NCBI GenBank assembly: GCA_965243545.1
Contig: OZ251573.1
Coordinates: 3,100,001-3,164,000 of the forward strand
Direction: 5' to 3'
From: CATQHW01 sp965243545
GTDB taxonomy: Bacteria; Spirochaetota; Spirochaetia; SZUA-6; Bin103
DNA length: 64,000 nucleotides
Shown here: positions 8,287 through 17,600 of the stretch, in pieces
Position numbering within the stretch: the first letter of the stretch is position 1
How the letters are laid out: each line of letters starts with the position of its first letter
Program-made: the position numbers and the translations under genes
Notes under the pieces: generated by a model
Database searches by the model: none
What the model was told of the DNA's origin: nothing
What the model saw: only the letters and a program-made list of their open reading frames with translations

Positions 8287-10029
8287 TCACGCCGACGCCT
8301 GGGAAGCGAACAGGCCCCGGTAGGCGGCGCTGTCCGCCATGAGCCGGTCGTGGGCGCCGCGCGCCGTCACCCGTCCGTCCTCGATCACGAAGATGGCGTC
8401 CGCAGCCTGCGCGGACGCCAGGCGATGGGCGACCGTGATCACGGTCGTGCCGCCGCTCAGACCGCGCAGACGGTTCTGGATTTCCTGATCGGCGCGCGGG
8501 TCGACCTGCGAGGTCGCCTCGTCGAGCAGCAGGCCCGCGCGGTCGAGCAGCAGCGCGCGCGCCACCAGCAGCCGCTGCCGCTGGCCGCCGGACAGCTTCA
8601 TGCCGCGCTCGCCGATCAGCGTGTCGAGTCCGTCGGGCAGCGATCGGATCTCCCGGTCGAACGAGGCCGCAGCCAGCGCCGTCCACAGGTCCGCGTCGGA
8701 GGCGCCGGGCGCGGCCAGCAACAGATTGTCGCGAATGGAGACGTTGAGCACCGCGCTGTCGTCGCCGACGCGGGCGAAGGCGTCGCGCAACGCGCGCGGC
8801 GGCATGTCCGCCGCCGGTACGCCGTCAAGCAGGACGCTCTCGGCGGCGGGCCGCAGGTCGCCGGCGATGAGCCGGGTCAGCGTCGTCTTGCCGCTGCCGC
8901 TCGGTCCGGTCATGCAGACGAACGCGCCGGCCGGAATCCGCAACGTCGCCCGGTCGACGACCGGCGCACCGTGTTCACCCAGGTACGTCGCGTCCGACAC
9001 CGCTACGCTCACCGGCCGCGCCGGGCGGCGGGCGCCCCATTCGCGCGCGCGTATCCGGTCGAGCGGCTGCTCGGCGTGCAGGGCGAGCGCCCGTTCGACC
9101 GCGGCGGCCGCCTCGTGAAAGGCCATGTTGTTCTCCCGCAACGCCTGGACGTCCTCGACGAAGGCGGCGTAGTACCGCACGAACGCGATCAGTACGCCGG
9201 CGGTGATCGCGCCCGCGAAGATCAGCACCGCGCCGACGAAGTAGAGCACGGCGCGGGTCGCCAACTCGTCGACCGCCGTGCCCATCGCCCGGTTGCTCCA
9301 CCGCATCAGGTTGAGCCGGCCGGCCGCCTGCTGAGCGGGTATGCGCACCCGCGACACCGCCTCGGTCTCCCGCCGCTCCAGCTGCAGCGTCTTGATCTCC
9401 ATCCAGCCGCGCAGCGAGCGGGTGAGCCAGTTGTCCCACACGCCGTCCGCGCGGCGCATGGCGATTCCGGTCGCCCGCGCCCCTTTGGCGAGACGCCCGG
9501 AGATCAGGCTGATGGCCGCCGCGAACGCGAACCCGATCAACGCCAGCTGCCAGCTCATCGCGGTCAGGATCGCGGCCAGCGCCAGCAGCCGGATGCCGGC
9601 CAGCAATGCGCCCAGAACGTGTTCCTGCAGCATCCCTTCGACGTGGGTTACGTCCTCCTCCACTGCGCGCTTGAGGTCGCCGGCGCCGGCCGCCGCCCCG
9701 GTCATCAGCGCGGCCTCCAGGTTCCGGTGCCGAATGCGCAGCGCGATCCGGCCGGCGGCCCGGTTGCGCGCCGCAAGCTCCACGCACTGCAGGGCGGTCT
9801 CCGCGGCGAACACGGCCAGAAAGCCGAGCAGCAGCCACGCCACCAGGCCGAAGCGGTGTCCGACGATCACGTCGTCGACGAACGAGCGGAGCAGCAGCGG
9901 CGGCGCCAGGACGACCGCCAACCGGCCCGCTCGACCGGCCAGCGACGCGGCAAGCGGCCAGCGAGCCGAGGTGACGACCGGCGCCAGGCGCCGCAGGAGG
10001 CTCAAGCGAAGCGCGAAGTAGCGCGGCAT
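8287..10029 (-). CDS. ABC half-exporter (fused permease and ATPase)
   Basis: This 580-aa half-transporter has an N-terminal six-helix membrane domain (about residues 15-310) and a C-terminal nucleotide-binding domain. Walker A GPSGSGKTT is at about 376, the canonical signature LSGGQRQR at about 480, Walker B LLLDEATSQVD at about 503, and the H-loop His in VITVAHRL. It is an exporter of the MsbA/LmrA type. Its ATG overlaps the stop of the partner half-transporter by one base (TGATG at 10027-10031), so the two products probably form a heterodimer. The substrate is unknown; a lipid, peptide or drug is possible. Confidence 0.92.
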   Translation of the reverse strand: MPRYFALRLSLLRRLAPVVTSARWPLAASLAGRAGRLAVVLAPPLLLRSFVDDVIVGHRFGLVAWLLLGFLAVFAAETALQCVELAARNRAAGRIALRIRHRNLEAALMTGAAAGAGDLKRAVEEDVTHVEGMLQEHVLGALLAGIRLLALAAILTAMSWQLALIGFAFAAAISLISGRLAKGARATGIAMRRADGVWDNWLTRSLRGWMEIKTLQLERRETEAVSRVRIPAQQAAGRLNLMRWSNRAMGTAVDELATRAVLYFVGAVLIFAGAITAGVLIAFVRYYAAFVEDVQALRENNMAFHEAAAAVERALALHAEQPLDRIRAREWGARRPARPVSVAVSDATYLGEHGAPVVDRATLRIPAGAFVCMTGPSGSGKTTLTRLIAGDLRPAAESVLLDGVPAADMPPRALRDAFARVGDDSAVLNVSIRDNLLLAAPGASDADLWTALAAASFDREIRSLPDGLDTLIGERGMKLSGGQRQRLLVARALLLDRAGLLLDEATSQVDPRADQEIQNRLRGLSGGTTVITVAHRLASAQAADAIFVIEDGRVTARGAHDRLMADSAAYRGLFASQASA

Positions 10030-11831
10030 CAGGTCACGGCCCCGGCGCCCGGCTCGGCGCCGCCGGATGCCGCGCCGCCGGCCATCAGCGAGCGATACCC
10101 CGCGTGGCCGCGCAGCAGCTCCCGATGAGACCCGACCGCGGCGATCTCGCCAGCGTCCAGGAACGCCACCCGCTCGGCGCGGCGAACCGTCGACGGACGG
10201 TGCGAGACGATCAGCGCCGTGCGCCCGCGCAGGTCATCGAAGATCGCGTCGTAGACGGCCGACTCGCGCGCGTCGTCGATACCGGACGTCGCCTCGTCCA
10301 GAATCAGCACCTCCGGCCGGCGCAGCATGGTGCGCGCGATGGCGAGCCGTTGCCGTTCACCGCGCGAGATCGCCGCGTCCGTCATCCGGGTGTCGAGACC
10401 GTGCCGCAGGGAGCCGAGCCAGTCGCCCAGGCCGACCCGTTCGCAGGCCGACGACACCGGGCCGTCGCCGCCATCGTACCAGGGAGGTATCAGGTTGGCG
10501 CGCACGGTGTCGGCGAACAGCAGCGGGTTCTGATACGCCACCCCCACGACGCGCCGCAGCTCGGCGAGCGGGAATGCGCGCACGTCCCGGCCGCCGACGA
10601 AGAGCCGCCCGCCGGTCGGCCGGTACAGGCGGAGCAGCAACTGAATCAGCGAGGTCTTGCCGGCCCCACTGCGCCCTACCAGCGCCAAGCGCTCCCCGCG
10701 CGCCACCCGCAACGAAACCCCGCGCAGCACCTCCGGGCCGTCCGGCCGGTAGCGGAACCGCACCGTGTCGAGAGAGATACCGTCCCCGTCCCGGTCCGGG
10801 GCGGCGTCAGGGCGGGGTGCGGCAGCGGGCGCGATGACCGGTCCGGCCGCCTCGGCGGGCCGTTGCCAGGCGGCACGGACGCGGATGATGCCGGCAACGT
10901 CGTGCTGCAGCTGCACGTGGCCCCAGCCCATGCGGGCGATGGCCAGGCGGCCGATCACGAAGTACTCGACCAGCGCCAGGAAGGTGCCGAGCGTCATCGA
11001 CTCGGCCGCCGCCAGCACCGCGGTGAGTCCGTACAGGACCAGCGTCGCCGCCAGCGCGACCAGCTCCACCGCACGCTCGCCCGCCACGTCGGTCCAAAGC
11101 GCGCGGAACAGCGCGCGGAGCGCGGCGTTGTGCTTCCGCAGCACCCACCGGACCGCGGTCGCGCGGGAGCCGAGCCGCCGCACCTCGGCGCGCGCGTTGA
11201 CGAACTCCAGCAGCAGCGCCACGTAGTCGCCGTACACGGAGCGATGATGGAGACGGCGCGCGCGTGACCGCGCTCCGCCGGACGCGCCGGCGATCAACGT
11301 GGCGACGCCGGACGCGGCCAACACCCCGGCAGCCAGGACGTCGATGGTCGCCACCACCGCCACGGCGATGGCGAACTGCAGCGCGGAGTTGACCACCGTC
11401 CGCAACGTATAGAGCGCCAGATTGGAGAAGCCGGTGACGTTGGAATTGATGGTCGTGATCAGGTCGCCGGTCCTGATGTCGTCGAGCACCGACGCCTCGG
11501 TGCGGATGATCCGCTCGAAGGCGCGCTGCTTCAGTTCGTGGTGAAAGTCGACCTTGAGCGTCCCCCACGCCGCCGACGCGCACGCCGACAGGAGTTGAAT
11601 GGCGGCGAACAGGATCAGAAAGGCGATGCCCAGATACGGGACCAGGGCGATCTGCCGGTAGTGGATCACTTCATCGACCACCAGCGCGAACAGGTACGGC
11701 AGCGCCATCTCCAGGACCGCCACGGCCGATGAGGCGATCGCCATGTTGACGAACGTCGCGCGATAGCCGCGCGTCATGCGCCACGAAAAGGCGGCGAGCT
11801 CGCGCATGCTCATGGAGGGCCGGGCGCTCAT
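10029..11831 (-). CDS. ABC half-exporter with atypical signature motif
   Basis: This 600-aa half-transporter has six predicted helices (about residues 25-330) and an ATPase domain with Walker A GRSGAGKTS at about 390, Walker B EVLILDEATSGID and the H-loop in LIVSHRPS. The signature is ISRGERQRL rather than LSGGQ. In heterodimeric ABC exporters one nucleotide site is commonly degenerate, so this is probably the asymmetric partner of the downstream half-transporter. The start overlaps the upstream membrane protein stop by 4 bases (ATGA, 11828-11831). Confidence 0.92.
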   Translation of the reverse strand: MSARPSMSMRELAAFSWRMTRGYRATFVNMAIASSAVAVLEMALPYLFALVVDEVIHYRQIALVPYLGIAFLILFAAIQLLSACASAAWGTLKVDFHHELKQRAFERIIRTEASVLDDIRTGDLITTINSNVTGFSNLALYTLRTVVNSALQFAIAVAVVATIDVLAAGVLAASGVATLIAGASGGARSRARRLHHRSVYGDYVALLLEFVNARAEVRRLGSRATAVRWVLRKHNAALRALFRALWTDVAGERAVELVALAATLVLYGLTAVLAAAESMTLGTFLALVEYFVIGRLAIARMGWGHVQLQHDVAGIIRVRAAWQRPAEAAGPVIAPAAAPRPDAAPDRDGDGISLDTVRFRYRPDGPEVLRGVSLRVARGERLALVGRSGAGKTSLIQLLLRLYRPTGGRLFVGGRDVRAFPLAELRRVVGVAYQNPLLFADTVRANLIPPWYDGGDGPVSSACERVGLGDWLGSLRHGLDTRMTDAAISRGERQRLAIARTMLRRPEVLILDEATSGIDDARESAVYDAIFDDLRGRTALIVSHRPSTVRRAERVAFLDAGEIAAVGSHRELLRGHAGYRSLMAGGAASGGAEPGAGAVT

Positions 11832-12283
11832 CGCTCCACGATGCGGCCCAGCACGCGCGCGCTGAGCCGCTGCGCGATCGTCTCCACCCCGGCCGGAAAG
11901 TCGACCGTGACGCCCCCGCCCCGATCCCCGGCCCAGCCCCGGTCCTCCGCCGCGATCCGCGCGACGAACGCCGCCGATTCCCCGCCGCTACGTCGCCAGC
12001 CGATCAGCCGCGCCGTTCGCGGCGGCCCCCGGCCATCGACCGGCCGCCAGAGCACTTCGCCGTCCCGGCCGGCCGACTCGACCGCGGCCAGCGGCGCGGT
12101 ACCGCGCAGCTCGTCCCCCTGCACGGTCGCGGCCGCCGTGGTGAACCGGGTCAACTCGACCTCCACCGCCAGCAGCCACAGACCGGCGGCCGTGGCCGCG
12201 ATGATCGCCAGCGACACGAGCGGCGTCCGCGTCACCAGCCGCCCGTACCAGCGATTCCGCGCCGCGAATACCCACCCCGACAT
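11828..12283 (-). CDS. Single-pass membrane protein, ABC operon
   Basis: This 151-aa protein has one clear transmembrane segment near residues 22-42 (TPLVSLAIIAATAAGLWLLAV) after a short basic N-terminus. The remaining domain of about 110 residues contains beta-strand-like stretches and is predicted to be outside the cytoplasm. I recognise no family. It is the first gene of the ABC exporter operon, and its stop overlaps the next start by four bases. A single-pass anchor with a periplasmic domain beside a heterodimeric exporter suggests an accessory or minimal adaptor role, but the usual HlyD lipoyl/coiled-coil layout is not visible. Confidence 0.65.
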   Translation of the reverse strand: MSGWVFAARNRWYGRLVTRTPLVSLAIIAATAAGLWLLAVEVELTRFTTAAATVQGDELRGTAPLAAVESAGRDGEVLWRPVDGRGPPRTARLIGWRRSGGESAAFVARIAAEDRGWAGDRGGGVTVDFPAGVETIAQRLSARVLGRIVER

Positions 12284-12290
12284 CCGCTAT

Positions 12291-12313
12291 ACGGTAGCCA
12301 CCATGCCGATTGT
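12291..12313 (-). promoter_or_regulatory. Shared upstream motif, copy 2 (before ABC operon)
   Basis: On the minus strand this 23-base stretch reads ACAATCGGC then ATGGTGGCTACCGT and ends 7 bases before the ATG of the single-pass membrane protein. It differs from the copy at 8263-8286 by one base change and one missing G. Like that copy it lacks a Shine-Dalgarno sequence between motif and start, which fits a promoter giving a leaderless mRNA. The divergent amidohydrolase gene begins about 33 bases away on the plus strand, so this gap probably holds both promoters. Confidence 0.4.
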
Positions 12314-12346
12314 AGTACGTTATCCGGCGCGATGAGAGGATCACCC

Positions 12347-13255
12347 GTGATCGACGCGCACGTCCACGTCTTCGCCAAGGCGTCGCGGGAGTTCCCGCGC
12401 GACGACGGCATGCCGGCGGACCGGGAGGAGAGCGTGGAGACGCTCCTGCAGCTCATGGAGACGCACGGCGTCGACCGGGCGGTGCTGGTGCAGATCGGCG
12501 GGACGGCGATGGAGACGCACGCCTACCTCCGGCACTGCCTGCGGAGCTACCCGCACCGGTTCCGGGGGATCGGCCTGGTTCCGGACCCGCGCCGCCCGCA
12601 GGAGCACATGGACCGCCTGGCCGGGGACGGCGGCGTGGTCGGCTTCCGGCTGTTCCGCATCGGCGGGCCGCCGGATCCGCAGGCGGCGGTCGACGTGCGC
12701 GCCCTGTCCACCTATCCGGTCTGGAAGCACGCCGCCGAACGGGATTACGTCATCTGGCTCTATCCGCGGGCGGCGGAGGCTCACCTCTGCCGCCCGCTGC
12801 TGGAGGCGTTCCCGGACCTGACGGTCGTGTTCAACCACCTGATGGTCTGTCCGGCCGACGGCGCCATGACGTCCGACGCGCACGGCAGGCCGAGGATGGC
12901 GCGCGCCTTCCCGGACGGCATGCCGCTCACCGGCCGCCACACGCTCGGCCTGGCCCGGTACCCGAACGTGTGCGTCAAGCTGTCCGGTCAGTACGCGTTC
13001 AGCGAGGAGCCGTACCCGTACCGGGACCTGCAACGCTGGCACCGGACGCTGGTGGCGGAGCTGGGGGCCGGCCGCTGCATGTGGGCGACCGACTTTCCGT
13101 GGATCCGGGAGAATCCCGGCTACGGCGCGCTCACCCGCGTGCTCGACCGGCTGCTGCCGGACCTGGACGACGCGGACCGCGCGCTGATCATGGGCGGCGC
13201 GGCGCGGCGCGTGATCTGGCGCGAGTCTGCGGAGGCAGCCGATGGCCGGTCCTGA
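12347..13255 (+). CDS. Amidohydrolase 2 family metal-dependent hydrolase
   Basis: This 302-aa TIM-barrel hydrolase belongs to the amidohydrolase-2 (PF04909-type) family. The N-terminal metal motif IDAHVHVF follows directly on the start. A strand-end His lies in VVFNHLMVCP and the catalytic-type Asp in MWATDFPWIRENPGYG. I prefer GTG at 12347 over ATG at 12332 because AGAGGA lies 6-7 bases upstream and the protein then begins at the usual MIDAHVHVF. Members hydrolyse lactones, amides or decarboxylate aromatic acids; the substrate is unknown. The last 14 bases overlap the start of the frameshifted dioxygenase remnant, suggesting the two were once translated together. Confidence 0.88.
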   Translation: MIDAHVHVFAKASREFPRDDGMPADREESVETLLQLMETHGVDRAVLVQIGGTAMETHAYLRHCLRSYPHRFRGIGLVPDPRRPQEHMDRLAGDGGVVGFRLFRIGGPPDPQAAVDVRALSTYPVWKHAAERDYVIWLYPRAAEAHLCRPLLEAFPDLTVVFNHLMVCPADGAMTSDAHGRPRMARAFPDGMPLTGRHTLGLARYPNVCVKLSGQYAFSEEPYPYRDLQRWHRTLVAELGAGRCMWATDFPWIRENPGYGALTRVLDRLLPDLDDADRALIMGGAARRVIWRESAEAADGRS

Positions 13256-13500
13256 AGCCCCCGCCTGCGAGCTGACGCCGGAGCAGCGGTACGAGTTTCG
13301 ACCTGCGCGGCTATATCGTGCTCCGCGGGCACTTCGACGCGGAAGCGGTAGCGGAGTTCCACGCCGGGATCGATGAGCTGCAGGCTATCCCGATCGGACG
13401 CGACAACCTGCCGTTTCAGCGCATGTCGATCTACCCCGACCACGTGCTGCGGCGCCTTTCCGACGCGGCCGGTCTGCTCACCGCAGCCGGCTACGTCTGA
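13242..13500 (+). pseudogene. Frameshifted, truncated PhyH dioxygenase remnant
   Basis: The ATG at 13242 starts a frame reading MAGPEAPACELTPEQRYEF. After the TTT at 13296-13298 the sensible continuation, DLRGYIVLRGHFDAEAV, is in another frame, as if one T had been inserted. The second frame ends at TGA 13498-13500 after about 85 residues in total. TPEQ..FdLRGYIVLRG is the typical N-terminus of phytanoyl-CoA-dioxygenase-like proteins, which run to 270-300 residues, so the catalytic His/Asp part is missing. The end overlaps the sialidase stop, which suggests the 3' part was removed by a deletion. A sequencing error could explain the frameshift but not the truncation. Confidence 0.75.
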
Positions 13501-14555
13501 GCAAACCGCGCCGCGGGGACGATCGCCGCGCGGAGGTCGATGCCGGTTCTGGTGAACCGTTCCGGCGCGCGGTCCTCGACGTGCAGGTAGGTCACCACCG
13601 CGTCGCCGGCGGAGGTGAAGGTACAGCCGACGTTGGTGAGCTCCAGCTCGCCGTCGGCGATGTCGCCGATGCGCCGCCAGGTCCGGCAGCGGTCGGTTGA
13701 GACGGCCATCGATAGCGGACGCCGGCGGCCGTAGTGATGGTGCGCCGGCTCGTATCTGCCGTCGTTCCAGATCAGGAGCAACGTGTCCGAATCCGGGATG
13801 CGGCGCAGGCACGAGCCCGATTCGGGCGCCTTGAGCCCGGTCGTCTGCGGCAGGGACCACGTGTCGCCGCCGTCGCCGGAACGCGACAGGAAGACCGACC
13901 CGAGCTGCGTCCGCAGGGACATGAAGAGCGTGCCGCCGATCTCCGCTACGGACGCTTCCATGGCGCCGCGCATCGGCAGGTCCACCACGCTCCGCGACCG
14001 CGCCCAGCTGCCGCCGCCGTCATCGCTCAGCCAACACCACGCGGTGTTGTGCTGCCGGAACTGGCCGCCGGTCCCTCCGTGGCACGGCACGAGCAGCCGG
14101 CCGGACGAAAGCGCCACGACGCTCGCCGCGCCGCCCTGCAGCCATTGGCCCGGCGACCGTTCCCAGATGGTTCCGGTCTGCGTGAAGCTGCGCCCTTCGT
14201 CTTCGGAGACGTAGGTGCACATGGTGGTGCTGCTCTCCGAATGAGCGCGCAGACAGACCATGAACAGGCCGCCGCCGGGCAGGCGCGCCAGCGCCGGCGC
14301 CTGCACGTTCCGGTCACCCGGCGCGGCGTCGACGATCATGCGCTCGCCGCCCCAGGTCATTCCCCGGTCGGCGGAGGTCTTGGCGTGGATGCGACAGCGG
14401 GCCAAGTCGTGCCCGGGCTCCGCCGACGCCTCGTACTTGTGCCAGACCGCCAGCAGGCGGCCGTCGGTCAACTCGACCACGCTGGCCGTATCGTTGCGCG
14501 GATTGCCCGGCCCCGACTTGGCTATCGTCGCGTACCGGATGTACTGATGTTCCAT
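13491..14555 (-). CDS. Sialidase-like BNR/Asp-box protein
   Basis: This 354-aa six-bladed beta-propeller resembles the exo-alpha-sialidase superfamily. At least five Asp-box motifs (SxDxGxTW type) are visible: SADRGMTW, SEDEGRSF, SDDGGGSW, SGDGGDTW and STDRCRTW. The start ATG at 14553-14555 is preceded by a GGGGGA stretch about 5 bases upstream; longer starts at 14612 add residues without homology and run into the defence operon. No signal peptide is seen, so it may be cytoplasmic, as in related uncharacterised sialidase-family proteins. Glycoside hydrolysis is likely but sialic acid specificity is unproven. It lies 53 bases downstream of the defence operon on the same strand. Confidence 0.85.
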   Translation of the reverse strand: MEHQYIRYATIAKSGPGNPRNDTASVVELTDGRLLAVWHKYEASAEPGHDLARCRIHAKTSADRGMTWGGERMIVDAAPGDRNVQAPALARLPGGGLFMVCLRAHSESSTTMCTYVSEDEGRSFTQTGTIWERSPGQWLQGGAASVVALSSGRLLVPCHGGTGGQFRQHNTAWCWLSDDGGGSWARSRSVVDLPMRGAMEASVAEIGGTLFMSLRTQLGSVFLSRSGDGGDTWSLPQTTGLKAPESGSCLRRIPDSDTLLLIWNDGRYEPAHHHYGRRRPLSMAVSTDRCRTWRRIGDIADGELELTNVGCTFTSAGDAVVTYLHVEDRAPERFTRTGIDLRAAIVPAARFAQT

Positions 14556-14608
14556 TTCGTCCCCCGTTCTCCTTGCGCCAGCACTCTCAATGCCGCGCAT
14601 CACCAATC

Positions 14609-17600
14609 TCACTCATCTGGGTGTATGGCGGTCTTCGTGCCGCCGCCGTGCTGCGTCACGCGCGGGCGGCATCGGATCTTGACGGCCTCCCGAGTAACCG
14701 TATCATCCGTCGCCTTGCTACTCCATACGTATGCCTCGCCCGGACCCAGGGCAGCGAGCTTGGCGGGTGTGAGGGCGTCGAGAGCCGTGTTCGCCTTCTG
14801 AATATGTTTCAGCCACCCCGGTGAATTGAACTTGTGCAGGATGATCTGCGTGGACAGCTCGATGAGCGAAGTGGGAACCGACGGCGGGTCCTGAGATGCG
14901 ACCAGGATGCTGGTGCCTTTGTGGCGCATCTCGCGCACGACCTCGATCAATCCCGCAACCAGGTCGGGACTGCCGATGTACTTGTGGGCCTCGTCGAAGA
15001 CGACCAGCTTGTTGAACCGGCGTCCCCGATAGGTAGTGTCGGCAAATATCTGCAGGAGAACGACGAACAGCCCGAGCGCTTCATCCTTGTCGATCAACTC
15101 GTCTCGAAGGTCTACGATGACAAGCCGCCCGGGACGTAGTATTTCAGTCAGGCGGCAAGTGTCGTCGATGTATTCCTCGGCGAAGTCCAGCCGAAGCCCG
15201 GCAAGTTCTTTCAGCGAGTCGGAGAGCGTCGACTCCGCAACTCCGCGGCGAAGCGTTTCCAGGGTCAAATCCCCGCGCAGCCGCTTCATTATGAGCGCAA
15301 TCTGTCGAATGTACATGCTCTGGCTGCCGACTGCGCCCATCAGAAACTTCCAGTGCGAAGCGCTCAGCTCCGCGGCGGCAAAAGAGATCGGCAGCACTTT
15401 GACACCCGGGTACTCTGCGCGGCGCTCGCGGACTTTCCCCGCCGGCGTCAGAATCACCAAGTCCTGCAGTGCCTTGGGCGTTGCGCCGTACTGGGTATCC
15501 AACGCAGTCACCTCCGCATCTCGCGCGTTGGGCAAGACCATTGAGGTGAACTCCGGCATATAGTCGAGCGTCGAGCTGTAATGGAAAATGACGCCGGCCA
15601 GCGGAGTCGGTAGCGCGTTGATTCCCGGGATCGCCATGCACGCCATCTCAACGACGCTACCCAACGTGTAACTCTTGCCTCCCCCTTGCACACCGAACAG
15701 GCTGATCGTATGCGTTTCGTTCAGATCCAGAGCCACCTTGCGTCCGGCGATGTCGCCGAGCAGTCCAAACTGTGGTGAAGCGCTCGTCACCCCCAGGGTC
15801 GCGCCAGGTTCGGGTTCGTCCTCGGGAGCAGGCGTAACTCCATCGCGGGGCGATTCCGGGGCGCTCGGATCGTCAACCGGTTCTTCGGCGAACGAACTGT
15901 TTGTCTCCTCTTGATGTTCGTCCCGGTCTTCTTTGGATGGCGCCGCGGAAGCATCGAGCGCGCCGACCGGCAAGCCGTCCAGCGCCCGGCCTGATGGGTC
16001 GTCTCCGACGGACACATGGATCCCGAGATCGGTCGTTGTACGTACACGCTCCGGGACCAGAAACGCCGCGCTGTCGAGCAGCGGGATGATCGGTTTCGCT
16101 GCTTCCGCTTCGCGGGGCTGATCGTGAGCGGTCTCGCTGTCGCCGGTCCTGTCAAGGAGCTCGGTGTCAGGCGGCTGCGCAGTCGCTCCTTCCACGAGGT
16201 TGCGGATCAGATCGCGTCCGACGCGGTGAAACTCAATGGCAAGCTCATGCTCCACCGGTTGCGTACCGGGGGTGTCGAAGTCGAATACCAGACCGCTCCG
16301 CGAGAACCTTAGCGCGTAGCCTTCTTCAAGCCGGGCGAGCAACTGACGCGCCTCGTTCGCCGCGTCCGCATCCATCAGTTCATACCGGATACTGCGCTCC
16401 AGGTAGAACTGCAGCAACGTGACGAACTCGCACGTCTTGAGCGGGCGGTCAGGGCGATCGGGAGTGACTCGATGCGGATCGAAGTGTTGCCGGACAATTC
16501 GCTCGCTTTGGTTGAGCTGCTCCGCGATACGCTCCTTGAGCTGTCCGTATCCACCCGAGCTCAAGCGTTGCGCATAGCACTTTACTTCGATGAGATTACA
16601 CGATATGGTTCGCTGCCCGAAGTCGAGGTCGTACAAGGCGAGATCGGTGCGCCGCAACACTATCTCATCGCCAATCGCATCTGCCTGGTCCCTCGCAGCG
16701 TGGAACAGATCGAGGTGTGAATCGAGCGGCACGACGATCTGATTGCGCAATGCACCCTGGTATTCGAGGAACAGGCGAGCCAACGCGATGCCAAGCGCTT
16801 CGGCCCGCGCCGTCGGCGCGGAAACCAGCTTGAGCGCCAACCGCCCGGAGAGTGAACGCAGTTGATTGAGGATGAGCACCGCGTGGCGTTCGGTAGAGTC
16901 GAGACCGTACTCCTGCAGTACCGGACCCAGAAGCGCCTTCAGCTCGACCAGTGACCGGGAACTGATGATGAGGCGGTGGCCGTGGCCGGCCACCATCGGC
17001 GGTGTATAGTCGATCAGATAATCGGGGCGATCTCGTTTGCCGCCGTGGTCGAAGAACTCGATGCCCATGTTCCGGTCAATAATGAACACCCAGTCGCTGA
17101 CGTCGTGAACGTCGCTGATGAGCGCTCGTTCCGCCGGACTCAGTTCCAGACGGATGATCGGCCGCGCCGAGAAGTCGGGCGTCGATCGGGCAACGGTGGC
17201 CGTCGCCGACGACATGAGCTCTGAGAGCTCACCGAGGAGCATCGTTGCTTCCTCACCACCGTCTATCGGCACAGGGGTACCGTGCCGCGGCTGCCGTTCC
17301 CACCCGACGCCGCTGTCGTCGTCGTGAAATCTCGTGGCAAAGCCTTGGACGATCCCATGCAACGTAGCCGTCTCCTCCGCCTCGATGGGCGGACCAGCCG
17401 CCACTTCCTCCGGCGGGAACGGGTCGAACAGCACACTGACGTGGCAGCGGAATCGATCAGGATCAGCTCCGAAGTCACCCGTTGCGCGTATGGCTACGGT
17501 GAGCTTTGGAAAGATGTGGCTACGCTTGGGGATGGCGAACGCATCACTCGCCGTTACGTCACCGGACAGTAGCGCCCCGATCGACTCGCCGACACCGGGA

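Noticed and set aside
6463..10128. A 1221-codon plus-strand open frame opposite the hyuA and ABC genes
   Set aside because: It is antisense to well-supported genes with intact catalytic motifs. Its translation is Arg/Gly/Ala/Gln-rich with no domain. Long antisense frames are expected at this GC content.
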